Positions 43,411 through 57,900 of a stretch of DNA of 64,000 bases are shown here, piece by piece (positions within the stretch are counted from its first letter, which is position 1; each line of letters begins with the position of its first letter). The stretch is from Paralvinella palmiformis (lineage: Eukaryota; Annelida; Polychaeta; Terebellida; Alvinellidae), in assembly GCA_025642065.1 (NCBI GenBank), contig JAODUP010000323.1:132501-196500 (forward strand). Direction: 5' to 3'. The notes beneath the pieces are model-generated. The model saw only the letters and a program-made list of their open reading frames with translations, was not told the origin of the DNA and did no database searches. The position numbers and the translations under genes were made by a program.

Positions 43411-44347
43411 TACCATACTTTTCGGATGAGTTAAGATAATTGGCAGGCTATCGGGATTATGGCAGACATTATTTACTGACTTATGTCGTTCTGGATACGA
43501 CGGCATCTCGCTGACAGGCGAGTGGTGGCTGATATTAATGTTAGCCTTCTTACTTTGCGAGGATGTCATCTCGAGCTAAGATTGTTTGAGCAGACGATAC
43601 CGATCGACTTATTACTCGTCGGTGTAGTGCATCTCATTAATGCTAATGTTATATTAGCATGTAGAAGCATCGTTTGATGTTTGTACGCAGGTAGTGTCCC
43701 GGCCGCTGTACTCTCGTCGGCTCTAGTGATTCACCGCAGTCTATCAGCACTCGATTGGATTTAGGATGCCATGTCTGGGATAATGTTGTTAAGTGGGCAC
43801 CCTATAAACCCCGCGACCAGAGGGACGCCGTTATGACTCGTGAAAAATATTTACCCATGAGATAAGGCGGCCTTAATGTTTTGGGTCAGGTCGGAGGTTA
43901 TTTGGCGTCCGTCCGTCCGGTGGTGTGGCTGAAGCGAAAACAATATTCCGGAGAAATCTTAGACAAGAAAAGTGACTGTGCTTGTTTTGGAACCGTTTCC
44001 TACTCCCTCCTTTTTTGGAGGGGGGGGGGGCTTAATAACCCCGCACATGTAATGTTATACGTGCGGGTAATATAAATAAGACAAAATAGAGAATTGTGGG
44101 TAGCCTGTATGGCAGGGTGTTATTGACAACAAGCTCTGTACCATGGTTTAGAGTCTGGTGAGGTCATTGGTTATGAGCTGCTTAGATCAGGAAATGCTTC
44201 TTTTGTTACAGTTCTCTATATAACCATTATCTGTTATTATCAACTGCAATTAGAGTGATCTTCTTATCAGATAAATTATATTGGGTCAAGTCTGATGCTG
44301 TACAGGAATGCGATTCTGTATGGTTAGCTACACATAATATGTAAATA

Positions 44348-44356
<9 letters not shown>

Positions 44357-44388
<32 letters not shown>
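44357..44388. repeat. (TA)n microsatellite
   Basis: About 16 TA units. Confidence 0.95.
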
Positions 44389-44391
<3 letters not shown>

Positions 44392-44601
44392 ACACATTTG
44401 TTATATTGTATCTATATAGTTTATAAACGGTCTGACAATATGCACCAAGAGTTCTATTATCTGTTTAACAAACACCAGAAACTGTTAAAAACATTTGAGG
44501 CAAAATATCGATTAGAACCTTCCACTGAGTGAGAGGGAACTCACGTGAAACAAATATCTGGGCAAGAGGTGGGGAGACCTCTCTCGAATGTGCTACTGAC
44601 C

Positions 44602-44775
44602 TGTGGCCATTTTGTGCCCATTGCAGGGTAAATAGGTTTAACAACCTCCAAAAACTAATGCGGTGAAGTGAAAGATGAAACAACCTTCAGGCGGACATAA
44701 CTAGGCATAGATTTGAACCGCGGTGCTTCAACTCTGTGACAAACCACAACTGCCAGTTAGGCCACGAGACGGCGC
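44602..44775 (-). repeat. Main-family SINE, diverged
   Basis: First of three minus-strand copies within 600 bases. B box GGTTCAAATCTA; the central domain is eroded (AAACCTATTTACCC). Confidence 0.8.
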
Positions 44776-44808
44776 TTCATTTCAGTTTTGGTATTATTGT
44801 GAGAATCA

Positions 44809-44990
44809 GATGATGACTGATGTTTTACGGCCACTTTTGTTGTGCGTGTGGTAGGCTAAATGGGCCGAGCGACCTCCAAAGGTAATGAGGCGAAGTCAAA
44901 GATGAAACACCCTTCAGATATGTCCACGCCGAGATTCGAACACGGGTGGTAGTGATCTGTGATCCAACACGTTACGGTTAGACAATGGAT
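44809..44990 (-). repeat. Main-family SINE
   Basis: Well preserved: B box GTTCGAATCTCGGCG, TCGGCCCATTTAGCCTACC, TGGCCGTAAAACATC and tail. The A-box end is shortened near 44975-44990. Confidence 0.88.
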
Positions 44991-45063
44991 GTGCCATTGT
45001 TGTGAGAATCAGCCGACAAAGGATATGAAGAACAACTAAATATATGCTGATGCTAGTTTTTAA

Positions 45064-45206
45064 CTAAATGGGCCGAGAGACCTCCAAAGGTAATGAGGTG
45101 AAGTGAAAGATGAAACACCCTTCTAGGATAGCCCAGCCGGGGTTTGAACCCAAGTGGTTTAGCAATGCGGCCAGTCTTGCTATCAGTTAGGCCATAAAAG
45201 CGCCCC
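45064..45206 (-). repeat. Main-family SINE, 3'-truncated
   Basis: GGCGCTTTTATGGCCTAACTG head and GGGTTTGAACCCC B box are intact, but the copy stops in the central domain (CTCGGCCCATTTAG), with no tail. Confidence 0.85.
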
Positions 45207-45972
45207 TAGTTTTTAGCTAAAGGCAATGCATTATCTCTTGATCTACCTTGTCTTATAATGGGTTTTCAAAAATACACTCATCTAAATGTGACACTCTGTC
45301 CATTGACGATAAAAGATTGAGATTCTAATTTGCAGTTTTGGTTATTAATGAGACTCGAGAAGTTGTTTGAATAGCTGAAAGTGAGTGGCAATATTATCAT
45401 ATACTGATGAGCATAGCGATGAAAAGTACGACTGGGTGTTTAAGTAAATGGTCATTTAGAGCTTAATTTCGCTAGCCGAATATTAAACGTGACATAGGAG
45501 AATGTTTGCAGGATATCGAGTACAGTCAATTGAATTATATTTCCGAAAATAAATATTCATAATTTTTAGCAATTGTCGTGGGCTTCTCGAGAAATTCAAA
45601 TGCATTATGTTTACGGTTGGTGTGAGTTGTTTACGCGTTTATCTGTGCCTGAAGCTGGAATGAATGCCGATATTTGTTGGATGTAAACAGGCGCATTATT
45701 ATTAAATTACTGGCATTTGAAATACGGCCTGGCCTCCCCGTTCAGTTCCATCTGCATTAAAACCGTAATCTATTTGAGCGGTTTTCAGGGGATTCACGGC
45801 TCCACCCGGACCACCCCCCTCCCCAGTTCATCTTGGTCTAATCCGATATTAATACTGAGCTGATGTTGTTTAGATCCCGTGTATCATAGTGTTATGTTTG
45901 GTTGCGTTTTGTGGTCAGCAGACGTCGTTTGATCAGTCAGTCTAAAGGCCCATCTAATAGACAACCCCCCTC

Positions 45973-45974
<2 letters not shown>

Positions 45975-46006
<32 letters not shown>
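45975..46006. repeat. (CT)n microsatellite
   Basis: About 15 CT units. Confidence 0.95.
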
Positions 46007-46010
<4 letters not shown>

Positions 46011-46779
46011 AGCAGTACATACCGCAGTATGTGGTAGTATATATGCCGATCATATATCAGACGATTCACGGAAACGTAATGAACCATAAAATGGTGCAAT
46101 TGCTTTGGGCTGAGGTCTGGTTTATTCGACGGAACATTCAATTATTATTATATTGGTCGCGCTCAAAGGAGACGGCTAGTATCGATGGTTTCTATGGGTC
46201 TTAACAGTGAGTGGATAGCGGATTCGGCGACACCTGCACCAGTAATAAGACGACGGCCCAATCTTAATCAATACTTCATTATTGGCGTGAATTAAGTGGG
46301 CCTCCGTTCATAAACGCCGGCCAACTGGGGGAAGACCGCAGCAGCTGGATGCTGGCTTCTGTCCGGGTGACGTGCTGGGCGCCGGATAACTAACTAGCTC
46401 ATCTAGCCATTGGGATGGCGCTGTCGCCGTATATGAAATTGTTATTAACAAAAACAACAATGGTGCCTGGCCTCTTGTAAACACTGCCGCCCGGCGAAGC
46501 TTAAGCTTTCACGCATGGCTTTCCGCTTTTTGGTTGGGTTCCGTTTTCTGATACCATAAGTCAGTGGCTATGTGCTTAATAGCCATTACGCCGTCTTACG
46601 GCAATTATACATATACTTGGAGTATGGTAATAACGAGCGATGTGGTCTAAGAGAGAGGGGCCTTCGGTAAGCTGCGCCGTAATATGCCGTGTTCGCAAAC
46701 ACAGGCTGTTTGACATAGTAAGTGTTCTCTCGTAAGTTGGACCACTGGCAAGTACGATCGGGCTTCTCTCGTCCACGCT

Positions 46780-47690
46780 GTGCGCGCATATGTGACAATT
46801 TGCTTAATGGCGATAGTTCCGTGGTGTTGTTCATTTCAACTGTTGTCTGACGAAAGCCGCACTCCGACGGTCTTCGTGGCGTTTATCAGTTCAGTTGGTG
46901 AGTGCGCGCAGTGCGATGAAGAAGTTGTTTGGACATCAGACGTGCGTCACCGACGCCCTTCTTGAATTCCGTTAATCTTTTGTAGATATTATATGCCGAG
47001 GCGAGAGCCTTTGCGCCCAGCTCGGCCCGATACGATGTCGCGCCGACAATAGGCAGTGGTACAGTCTATTGACTTCTCCGCCTGCGTGCCGCTTGGTGGT
47101 GGAATTCGTCAGGGTGACACACGGCTACATCCTAGCCTTACCGACGGCCGAGGTGCGCCGCCGCGTCAGTTCCCCGATGCTGTACCTCGACGCCAGATAC
47201 GTCGTGTTAACGTATCATTTTCTGCCGACTCTCCGTCAGGACCAGGTGTACGTCATTCCCTGCAAGTTCAGGCAGCGTTCAGTATCTCGGCATTCGTCGC
47301 CCTGGACGTCATCGAAGACGTAGGTATGAAAGAATACAGCGGCGCTGACGAAGGAAATGGATTCCCACACCGCCCCCATTAAATGAGCCGACAATTCTAT
47401 AGTCGATGTCTGGAGGAATGCGTATACCGGTTGGTGCCACACCTGGCTAATGTCTTGATTATTCGATGTGATGTTGTTCGGGATCATTCGGCGTGTAACT
47501 GTTTTCCCCGATCCGTCTGTCTCCGTGAAACTTGGCTTGGGAGCTGAAACGCAGAATGGAAGTAATTGTTTTAAGATAAGATCTGGATTGAATTGATAAC
47601 CAGTTGATTTAAACAGCCAGCCAGCGGTCCTTCCATTCAACTTTGTGGATTGGCATTTTTCTGCGAATTTGGAAGTAAAGTGTCCGGTGA
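46780..47690 (+). promoter_or_regulatory. CpG-rich region upstream of PDE2A exon 1
   Basis: The GC- and CpG-richest long stretch in the window, immediately before the PDE2A start. Overlapping stop-poor frames (108 and 84 codons plus, 134 minus) are expected in such sequence and match no family. Likely promoter plus 5' UTR of PDE2A; transcription start not visible. Confidence 0.45.
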
Positions 47691-47720
47691 ATGCGGCTTG
47701 ATTTACGGCCGCTGATTAAG

Positions 47721-47777
47721 ATGGAAAAAATGAATGGAACGACGAAGGCCTCTGACTGGATTCCTTCCATGTTACAG
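47721..47777 (+). CDS. PDE2A: PDE2A first coding exon
   Basis: Encodes MEKMNGTTKASDWIPSMLQ and ends CAG|GTTTGT in phase 0. SMLQ joins to DAIL in exon 2, reproducing the family's SLQDALL block. An upstream in-frame ATG at 47691 would add MRLDLRPLIK. The 47721 ATG has the better context (AAGATGG). Confidence 0.75.
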
Positions 47778-50700
47778 GTTTGTTAGTTCAATTGTCGTTA
47801 GCATTGTTTCCACGTAGTGCAGACTAAACCTATTTTGACTTAACTCGTATCATTTGCTTAATTAATATTAAATCGGCTAGCCAGGGCGCCTCCGTGGTCT
47901 AGCGGTAGCGTGTTGGACCACGGATCACTACCACCCGTGTTTGAATCTCGGCGTGGGTATATCTGAAGGTATATCGCTCGGCCCATTTAGCCTACCATGT
48001 GCACAAAAGTGGCCATAAAACATCAATCATCATCATTCGTCTAGCCAGTTTCGTAATTTGTGTGTTGTAGCTGAATTGGCATACAATCCTGAGCTGAGCT
48101 AAGTGTGTGCGTGCGTCAACAAGTGTTATATGTAATATGTTTAATTGCCATTTAATGATATGTTTATATGAATCCCATTCGTTTAATTCACTTACGTTTT
48201 AATAAACGCACTCTCGTCGAACGGTTGTTAGCATACTTCCGGTCGGGCCTGTGGGATGTTTCATCCGACCGTCCCATAGCCCGCGGGTCGTAGATGTGTC
48301 CAGCGCTGAGCGTAAACAAAACACTCATTATTCGCTCACTCTTTAATAGTGTTCAGTTCCCATGGTAACTGAGATACTGTCGTTTAATTTGCGTTTGGAT
48401 AGACTGCTGAATGTCTGTTTTTGGTAAATTGTCTGATTTCAGTTTATTGATATGGCTGGTAGGTCTAAGTGACCTAGTCACACAGTAAGGAGGCTCCACC
48501 CTGTATACATGGCGCCAACTCCTATTCGAAAGGCAGATGCACTCGGTGCAGAAAATCGCGAGCCACCATCGTGTACGCTACCCATACGGTTACTGTTTAT
48601 TATTGGTCCTGGTGAATATCTCACAATTTGGCGAATGTTCAGCGTCGAACCAACCACCAGGCGTCTAGCGCACAAAGGTTAATGCATTCTCAATCCATTG
48701 CATGGCCGAATATTAATGGGCTGCCCTGTAGCTTTACTCCGCTTGAATTAAATGCGTTATGTGTTGCCAACGCAGTGATAACGTTTTGTTTTGTTCATCC
48801 CCGGTGCTCGTATAACACCCGCAGTCAATGGCTATTCACCGCAGCACTTTGGGCATAAAGCCTGTTTTCAGTTGTATGGTTGTGTCAACTTGTGAAGGCA
48901 TATTTCTGCGAAGGCTTTCATCGGTGGCTGAAACTCGGACGTCTGACGGCCAGCTGATATATGGCCAGTCTTTATTACGAAAGCTTGTGTCAACCATATT
49001 TGTAATGCATGACGTATGACTATTGAATCTTTATTGAGTTGTATCATAACATACATCGTAGGGAAGCTGGTCAGATTGTAAGTTACCAGGGCTGTGTTCT
49101 ATTTAACGTTCACGTATTATTACGGTAAAACGTACGAATGGCAACAATACAGAAGCTATGCGCAGACACGCACATACACACACGCACGCATAAGGAATGC
49201 AGGATTTCGGCAACGCATCAGTTACTACTACCATTTCTCTTTAATGGTGCCAGAAGCAGATGAGAAATTTCCTTTTCGTTTCTCACACTAACATGTACAG
49301 TGTTTTGGTCAGTGTGTGGGTAGCCAGGTTAGACTGAGAGGATCATCCTTGGCAGATAATGGCTTCCCACTGTGGTGACATGCTTTAGTATGACTCACTG
49401 CCATTATACAAGTAGGTCATTCTGCCCTCGGAATTGGCATTGTTCGTGGTCTGTGCCATCTACGTTTGGCCCACCAACCGCCGCGCCCCCACCCCCAGAC
49501 ACCCTGGAATGCTATAAGCCTTGGGTATTTTGTCACCGGGACTACTAGTCCTGCCGGCTATCTTCTGTGGAGAGTTCGGAGGGCTTCAGTTCAGAATGGG
49601 TTACCCCTCAAGTGGCCGGAGTTACATAGAAATGAGCTTATATCTGCCACTCGTCGTGTTTTATGTGTAGTCACAGCGCCGGTAGTATCTCAGACTTACT
49701 TATATTACGCCGTCCCATAATGGCATTATCGTTTGCCGAAGCTTCCCTTCCCATACTTAATGAAAGGTCACCAGTATATCAGGTGTTTTTAGGACCTGGA
49801 TGGAGAACTTCATCCTTTCATGGAATGGGTTTTTGAGAACCACCGGAGAGGGCGCTGATGGTCGTGTGCATTCTTTAAGCCGGGTAAAAACAGATGTGAT
49901 TAATCCATAAGGAGGTTCGAAGAAGAAAAAGGCTGCTATCATTATATACAGAAATAATTCATTATCAGAGTATGCCAGATTGGCTTACATCTTGTCTAAA
50001 TGATGATATTTTCTCTGATTGCATGCTGTGTCTTGAAAATTGGGTCACGTTTTGAACGTCGAATGGAAGATGTAATTTCAAATCTGATTGCTGGTAGGGA
50101 GATGTTGCAGACATGAATCAGTCTTCTTCCATCAACGAGAAAAGGCTAAAAATCTGATTTTCCTTTCGCCAATAGCAGGACTGATTTTGCTGGACACTGG
50201 ATCAATGGTGCAGTTAGCTGACATGACAAATGGAAAACATCTCGAATAATTCCAGCTCCCAAATCACCGAGCCTCGGAAAAACATTCCTAGTATCGGGTT
50301 ATGTTCAGTCCGAGTCCCGAGCTTCCTACAATGGCGTACTTCTTGTAAAAAATCCACACCATTGGTATGCGGCCGTCATCGATATTTTTATCACAGCTAA
50401 TTGTTTGTATTCTGCGTCTTCGATGCTGACTATTCTAGTCCAAAACAAGATTTTTGCCTTTCTAAGTCAGTACACCATTTAGTATGTTGACCATGCTTCA
50501 TTTCCTGGTTGAAGTTTTTATCTTTCCACCCGTTAGCTCGGGGCTGCATTAATTATCGGATGGTCTTGGAAGTTTTCATCCCCACCCGAGAAAGAGGATT
50601 ACAGATTTCGTTGTCACTCTGGTCTAGGCTGTCCGCTTCATTTGACCTCGCCATTGGCGAGCGGCCTCCGTGCCTTCGGTGTCCGGGAGTTTGATATCAT

Positions 50701-51380
50701 TAGGTGAGGAGAGTAAATAGTTTGTGGCCCGATGTTTACCCATCGGTCATCAGACTGGCCGGTGTACGTTGCTCCTGGCGTGGCTCTTTGTTTTGTTCAC
50801 TCTAGGAGAATGGATGCAGTTGGCGTGTATAGAAACGGTGCTCCGAGTTCAACTGGATTGATTATTGATTGGGTCCTAAGTACAAAACACCTGTCGGCTT
50901 ATCTTCGGTTGAGGCATCCCAAGTGTCGCTGAGGTGTGTTTTTTCTTCTTCTTTCGTTCAAACAGTGCGCACTATGACGCCGCTACGGACGACTGTTTAC
51001 GACGAGCAAACAGTAATTCACTTTGAGCAAATTACTTTCAAAGCAAGACATGCACGGGACACGATAATAAGTTGTAATTTGAAATGATTTCTTAAAGAAC
51101 AAAAGTCAAGCTTATGAACACTTAAAACCGATCTACAAAATGGGACCATTTGTTGAAAAATGTGCTTTGATCTTAAGAAATAGTTTAGGGAACAATCTTG
51201 GGATCATAATTTTTAATTATCTAAATTGTTAGAGATTCTATCCATTTATAGCACGTATCAATGATGTACAACGGTGATCAAATTAGACTGGGTAGCAGCC
51301 ATTCGACAGGCATTGTACAGTGAAAAAAAGTTGATGCGACTGAAACTCCCATTAGAAGTCTGGCCATTTCTGTTAATTAA

Positions 51381-51462
<82 letters not shown>

Positions 51463-51684
51463 TTGGAATACATTATATTTAATCAGATTGTTGAAGAGTT
51501 CATTTTAAAATCAGCCAGTCGTTACTATAATAAATATTAAAACCTCATCTTACAGGTTGATGTGTATGATGATTGAAGGGTGGGCGTTAAGTGAGCTACT
51601 ACGGGTATGGGGGGGGGGGTTTCCTCATAAAAATGCCAAATTGTTTGTTCTACTCTATATAGCTTGTATCTTCTGGTTTGAGTG

Positions 51685-51775
<91 letters not shown>

Positions 51776-51830
51776 CAGCAGGCAGGCAGGCAGTAAGAAA
51801 CAGACAGACAGACAAACAAACAAATAATTT

Positions 51831-51883
<53 letters not shown>

Positions 51884-54823
51884 TCACATACGCATGCACG
51901 CATACACACACGACAGCTTTGTCAGAGTAGGTGTTTGTGGGATTCTTTTGAACTACTCAGCCAATATTCTTCTGTGAAATATTGTTGATCAATGGGTGTT
52001 AGGCAGAATAAGGTCAGGGGGTGTGGGCGAATAGGGTATGTCGGTGGCCTGATGAACATTCTACTGGTATCGGAGAGAAACAGACTGAACCCCAAACTCA
52101 CCCCCTTGGACGTGAACTATGTGGAAGAAATCCATTGTTGCCAAAAAAGCACTGTGGGAGTCCGGCTTGATAATTTGGCTCGTAGTGGTCTTCTGATCTG
52201 GACATTTCCCTATTGTGGAGCTGGTTGGAAATATGTAATTATATATTTGAGCGGAGCCGGAAGATATTGGACGTTATAATTACTGTTGGGTGTTGTGACA
52301 ATCGCCATATAAATTGCTGGTGTTGGTTGTCTAATCATGGCCACAGATACCTGCTGGGTCTCTAGATTCTCATCATAGACGTCTATGGAGCTATTGGCTG
52401 ATTTAGCAGGCGGGTGATTATTCGGAAACTGTAACACTATCCAGAACGTGTAGGCTTGTCTGTTAGTTACGTATCAGGACTGTGCTCGTTTAAATCACAT
52501 CGACGTTCATTCACTAATCGATAAAACGTGTAATTTACACTCACCATCACAACTTAGTTCATTAACTCCAAGAGACGATGTGATATTGTCAGTTTTGTTT
52601 ACACATTGTGACGAGACAACAAACAGGTCTAGTTAGTGTGTCAAGTTTGGATTCGTGTGTATTTTCGAACCGTGGAACATCGATGAGAAGGGAGTAGAAA
52701 TTATTTGTCACTTTGTTAAATATTTCACATAGTTTTTTTAAAAGAATTTAAACCATTTTTCAATAACCGTTTTTGTGTAGCTCATTAAAATCTTATCTTT
52801 TGACGTTACTGAGATTTTCCGGCGTGATATTGCCTGTATGTGTGTGTTTACACACTGAATATTTTTAGAGCTAACTAACATTATACAACTCGTTTTTATA
52901 ATCAGATAAAGGATTCTACTAGATCACAGGATGTGGTAGAATTAAAGCGTAAATTATCAACGAATAGCATTATATTTCAATATAAAAACCAACATAATCT
53001 GGAGTTGTCATGAGATTTCTAATATTCAAATAATACCAAGTGTTTCCGCTGATAAAAACGAATCGCTTTCAGCTGTCGAAAATTTTGTTCACTTATTTAT
53101 TGCGACATATGAACCGATCAGTCACTGGGACTAATATCCAGTATACTTGTACGGGATTGTGTATATTTGACTTATTGTGCATGCATGAGCTCAACCGACA
53201 TGGCTCGATTAGCCAGTTCGGGACGCCTCCATGGTCCAGTTGGTAGCGCGTTGGTCCACAGATCACTACCAGCCGAGTTCGAATCTCAGCGTGGACATAT
53301 CTGAAGGTTGTTTCATCTTCGCCTCATTACCTATGGAGGTCGCTCGGCCTATTTAGCCTACACTGTGCACAAACGTGGCCGTAAAACATCAATCATCATC
53401 ATCATCGATGAGCCAGTTAAAGACTTGAAGCTAACTAATGCAGCATCCTTGTAAGAAGGATTCTGTCGGGAACTTTTGGAAATACAAATAATTCTACTCC
53501 GTTTATCAGCTGGATTCGTTACTAATATACAGCAAAACAAAACCACCATTACAAACGTGTTAATGTATATATTTGGTAGATAGATAATTCATTTTCCATT
53601 TACAAACATTTTGCTTAAGGGTAACAATTTATCAGGAAATTGAGGGACTGTTATAGCCGAGGTTGTTTTTCCATTGGCCCCTGAACAAATACATATAATC
53701 ACAAAACTTTTAATGAACACGATTGGTCAGTAAAGAGGGACGTACCCAAGGATTTATCTGTATTACCTAGGTTTTTAGCGATAATAAGTGAATTGATCAA
53801 CTATGGCCTATTCGGGGCGCCTCCGTGGTCTAGTTGGTAGCGCATTGGACCACAGATTACTACCACCTGAGTTCGAATCTCGGTGTGGGATTTACTAAAG
53901 ATGTTTCATCTTTGACTTCGTTTCATTACATTTGGAGGTCGCTCGGCCCATTTAGCCTACCATGTGCACAACAGTGGCCGTAAAACATCAATCATCTGTA
54001 GCTTATTTATTTAGTGTAATTGTTGAACAGTCCAATTGTCTCGTATATTCCAACCAAGTTGATTAATGTATTATTTAGATGTTAACAAATTATCGTTCGG
54101 TATCGTGTGGGATCGAATTATTAGAATTAATAAAAACAGATTAATGTCCATAAATATACTATGTATAGGATTTAAACATTACTCATGCCACTCAAAAGAG
54201 ACGATGCCGCATATCCCGTCATCATTACAGAATGCCAATCATATTGTGCAAAAACACAACATCCCCCCTCCACTGAGTTGGACTGCATGATATTGCTGAA
54301 TTATAGAACCTGCTACAAATATAAACTAGCAAACTATTCTTGGGTGTAGGGTTAATAAACATTTTCAGCGATGAATCCCCTTTGTTTTGTTTGCGAGCGT
54401 TTTTAAATTGAGGTGTTCCATTTGATTCTGGGGCATCCTTTGATCTAGTAGCATCTCCTGATAATTGTTAAGAATTGGGCAGTCATTTTGATGTCGTTGT
54501 TGTACGCTGGTAGGCTTCACTTCTAGGTCAAAGGTAGGTGATGATAATGATAGAGATGAGACGGTAGTGATAGAAGGTGATCAGATTCGATTTATTCTGG
54601 TTCATTGTCAAGTATCATCATTTTATGCTAATGAGTTGTTTATGTAATAAATCATCGTAATCGGGCTGAGATTTTCAGTAATCAGTAGTGTCAACTAGAA
54701 GCCAGACAATGTGGATGATTCATTAAGGTTGAGAATGCTAAGTACCTCGTATCAGACAGGACTGAACGCATCTGAGTGCAAGGATGGACTTATTTATTTC
54801 ATGCTGGCTGTCTTCTACTATTT

Positions 54824-54904
<81 letters not shown>

Positions 54905-57900
54905 TTGTCAGGTGTAACACAAACCTTGCAGATGTTTACTGCCTGCCAAACTCTATTGAGTCCTCGATGACGTAACCTAACTTGAATATTGACATTAAAC
55001 CATATTGTGTGAGATAAATGTTCTAAGAGTTGTCTTCGTCTTAATATCAATATTTTTCTTTTCTACGTTGCTGCACTTCACTTAAATATCATGGCAAATC
55101 TACTGTGACACGACTTTTCCATTTAAAATGCCGAACTAGCTTCCATTTGGCGATATGTTGTTTACTTGCTGAAGATTCATTCGCCCAGTGCTGGTCTTTT
55201 ACAATGATAACCTTCCTCTTTCAAAGTCCTGCCGTCTTTGTTCAGAGATTTCTTTAAATGTCTACCAAACACGGTACTTTGTTTGGGATGCATGTGTAAT
55301 TTATAGTATCTGTGGAGGTGCCGTGTTCCTTAAGTCTGTAGATATCAAATGATTAATGGTAGAAAGACTGTCGGAATCAACGTTGTTCATGCCGGCTGGA
55401 TCCATTATCATTATGGCCATAATGATATCACAGTGAGCGTAATATTGTTGTATATAGGAGCATGAATGCTAGCTATTGTTTCCACCTGAACCCCGAGCCT
55501 CTGTTGTTCTAACTGTATCTGATTGTTGATTACTATCTTGGCCCACTTTCAGGATGCCATTCTCTGGCTCAGTGCGGTAATCTCGTACGAACAACTCGAA
55601 GATGCCATGAAGAATGCCCTGGAAGTTATCTTACCTAATGCGGTATGTATTTTTGACATCACTGTTCATAAATGTTTGTGTGCATAATTTATAAACTGTG
55701 TTGTTAAATTCACTAGCTGTGGTGTGTTTCAGAGATAAAACACTAGCAATTAGAAAATTATTTCTTGGATGTTTACTTAGCAGTTCCTTAGTGCAGTTGG
55801 TAGAGCACGCCATGCCAATGGCTGCCCAAGTTATTAGATTGAATTCCTGTGTTACCTGCGTCTGTGGATTGTTTCATCATTCAATCAGATGCTTTGGCTT
55901 GATGGTGTTGTTTCCTCATTCAGCGATCCCTGCTCAGTACGTCCCAGATGTGGGCAGTGCTGAGGTAAAATAAGCAGTCACTCACTCAGAGATGTAAAAA
56001 AATATTCAAACTCATGATGGGCGTCATAAAAAAAGTTCCATTAATCCAGGCCTCTCCCAGACAGACCCGCTCAGGGATATCACTTCAGAAAGTCTGTCTA
56101 TAACTTAAATGAAGCTTGCCGAACGTCGTTTTTTCTCTTTCCATTGGAACACAATATATCACTTGTATTAATGGCATGCAATAGTGTAGGCCTCTGACAG
56201 GTAAGGTAATGGATTATAGTTAATGGGTGAATGATGTCATTTTGCCCAGTTCTTTACAGTAACAAAGTGCAGTTTGTCAGGGGTTCCTTTGTCACGATGA
56301 TTCCATATCTGATGTATATCTGCCCACTTAGCGGGAAGAAACCGTGGCCTGTATTTTGTGAACAAATGGTATGAAAAAAAATCAAACTTATCATTTCTGG
56401 AATAGAACTGACATGCAAGATTATGAGTTGAATCACACAGTTAATCATTTACATAGTTGTGACAGTGGTGTAGATGGATAGTCAGGGTGGCTTGTCAGGT
56501 ATTTTGACATCAATCCACCCACAGGGATGAGCGGTTACCAACTTAGTTTTTGTCTTTGCAGGGTGATGCTGTTGTCTATTTGTTAAGCCAAGAGAGCCAG
56601 GAGCTGGTGACTACGCACGGCTTAGTGCACGTCCTGCCGAAAGAAGGATTATCCTCGTAAGTTTAGATTTAACGATGTCTTATGTGCTTTCTTGTGGTTG
56701 GGGACATCTCATCCAATGAACATCACACACGCACGCACACACACACACACATTCTGGCTGGTGGTGATCAAGTGTCTTGTGTGTAGGAAATCCCATACAG
56801 GGTCCTGTTAGATAATCGCAGGAGAGAAGACCAGTGATGCCTGATGCCGGAGTGATTTAGTGTCTAAAGGAGGTTTGGATTATTTTTCTAACATTCAGGA
56901 TCCGAGTACATCACGTTCTGTAATATCTTCTGCTTGGCACCATCGCCATGGTATTTACCAATGACGTATTGATTTGTTTCTCGCTTAATACAGATAACCG
57001 TATCCTGCTACCCACACCAAATGGGGAAACAGTTTCTCCTCACATAAAACATCTTCACAGTACACCGATGACAATAATCTGGCATCAGCAGGGCCATCTT
57101 TTTTGATAATAGCTAATTGTAATTTTTACAGCTGAAGCAAATGCCAAACCCTTTGACCTCTACATAGTGATAATTCGGGTGGAGGGGGGGTTCATTGCAT
57201 AGTTAGTCACATACTGCATTGCAAATCTCCAACTCAGGGGACTCAATCCCAATGTGGCCTCCGTCTCTGGAATGCTACATTCAGTAATAAAAGGCCTCAT
57301 CTTGATCATCTTATTGTTATAGAGAGCAGTCCACCCGCCAACGTATATTTGACCAGCGATAAAACAAAACAGATTACTCATTCACTCACTGACTCGCTTA
57401 CTAGATGCAATGATGCAGAAAACAGCACCGAAAATACGGAAAAAAGATTAGCTTCTGAATAGTAATAAATAAAGGAATGAATATTGATGTAACATCATTT
57501 AAGAAGCCATAATCAAATGATCGGTACACTTTCACAAGTTATTTCATAAATAGCTTGCGAAGACATCAGCTCTTTGCTTTGTGAATCCTGATCAACTTCC
57601 ATCAAAGCTTGCTTCTTTTGTTCCATGGCTTTCTAAAATGTTGTTTCCATTGTCCGAAGGCAATACATTTGTTGTCGTCTAATCAATAACCTGACGAGAT
57701 CGTTCTTTCTTCATCATTTCAGTGGCTTTCAAGCAGCTTCTTCGCATAACCAGTACTTAATGTGTTGCCTTTATATTCCATGCCCGAGCTTCGCACAAAG
57801 ATGGCCTGACACATCTGTGGAGCTGTCAGATTTTGGTCCACATTATGGCCGTCAGCTGCCATTATGGCTGGTCCTGTTAGATAAATAAGGATAATATAAT

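Noticed and set aside
51685..51774. CRISPR array
   Set aside because: The regular spacing is a CAGA tetranucleotide repeat without spacers, in an intron-bearing animal genome.
53219..53406. True tRNA genes at the A/B-box sites
   Set aside because: The heads do not fold into complete cloverleaves with an acceptor stem, and all are fused to the same body and tail; they are SINEs.
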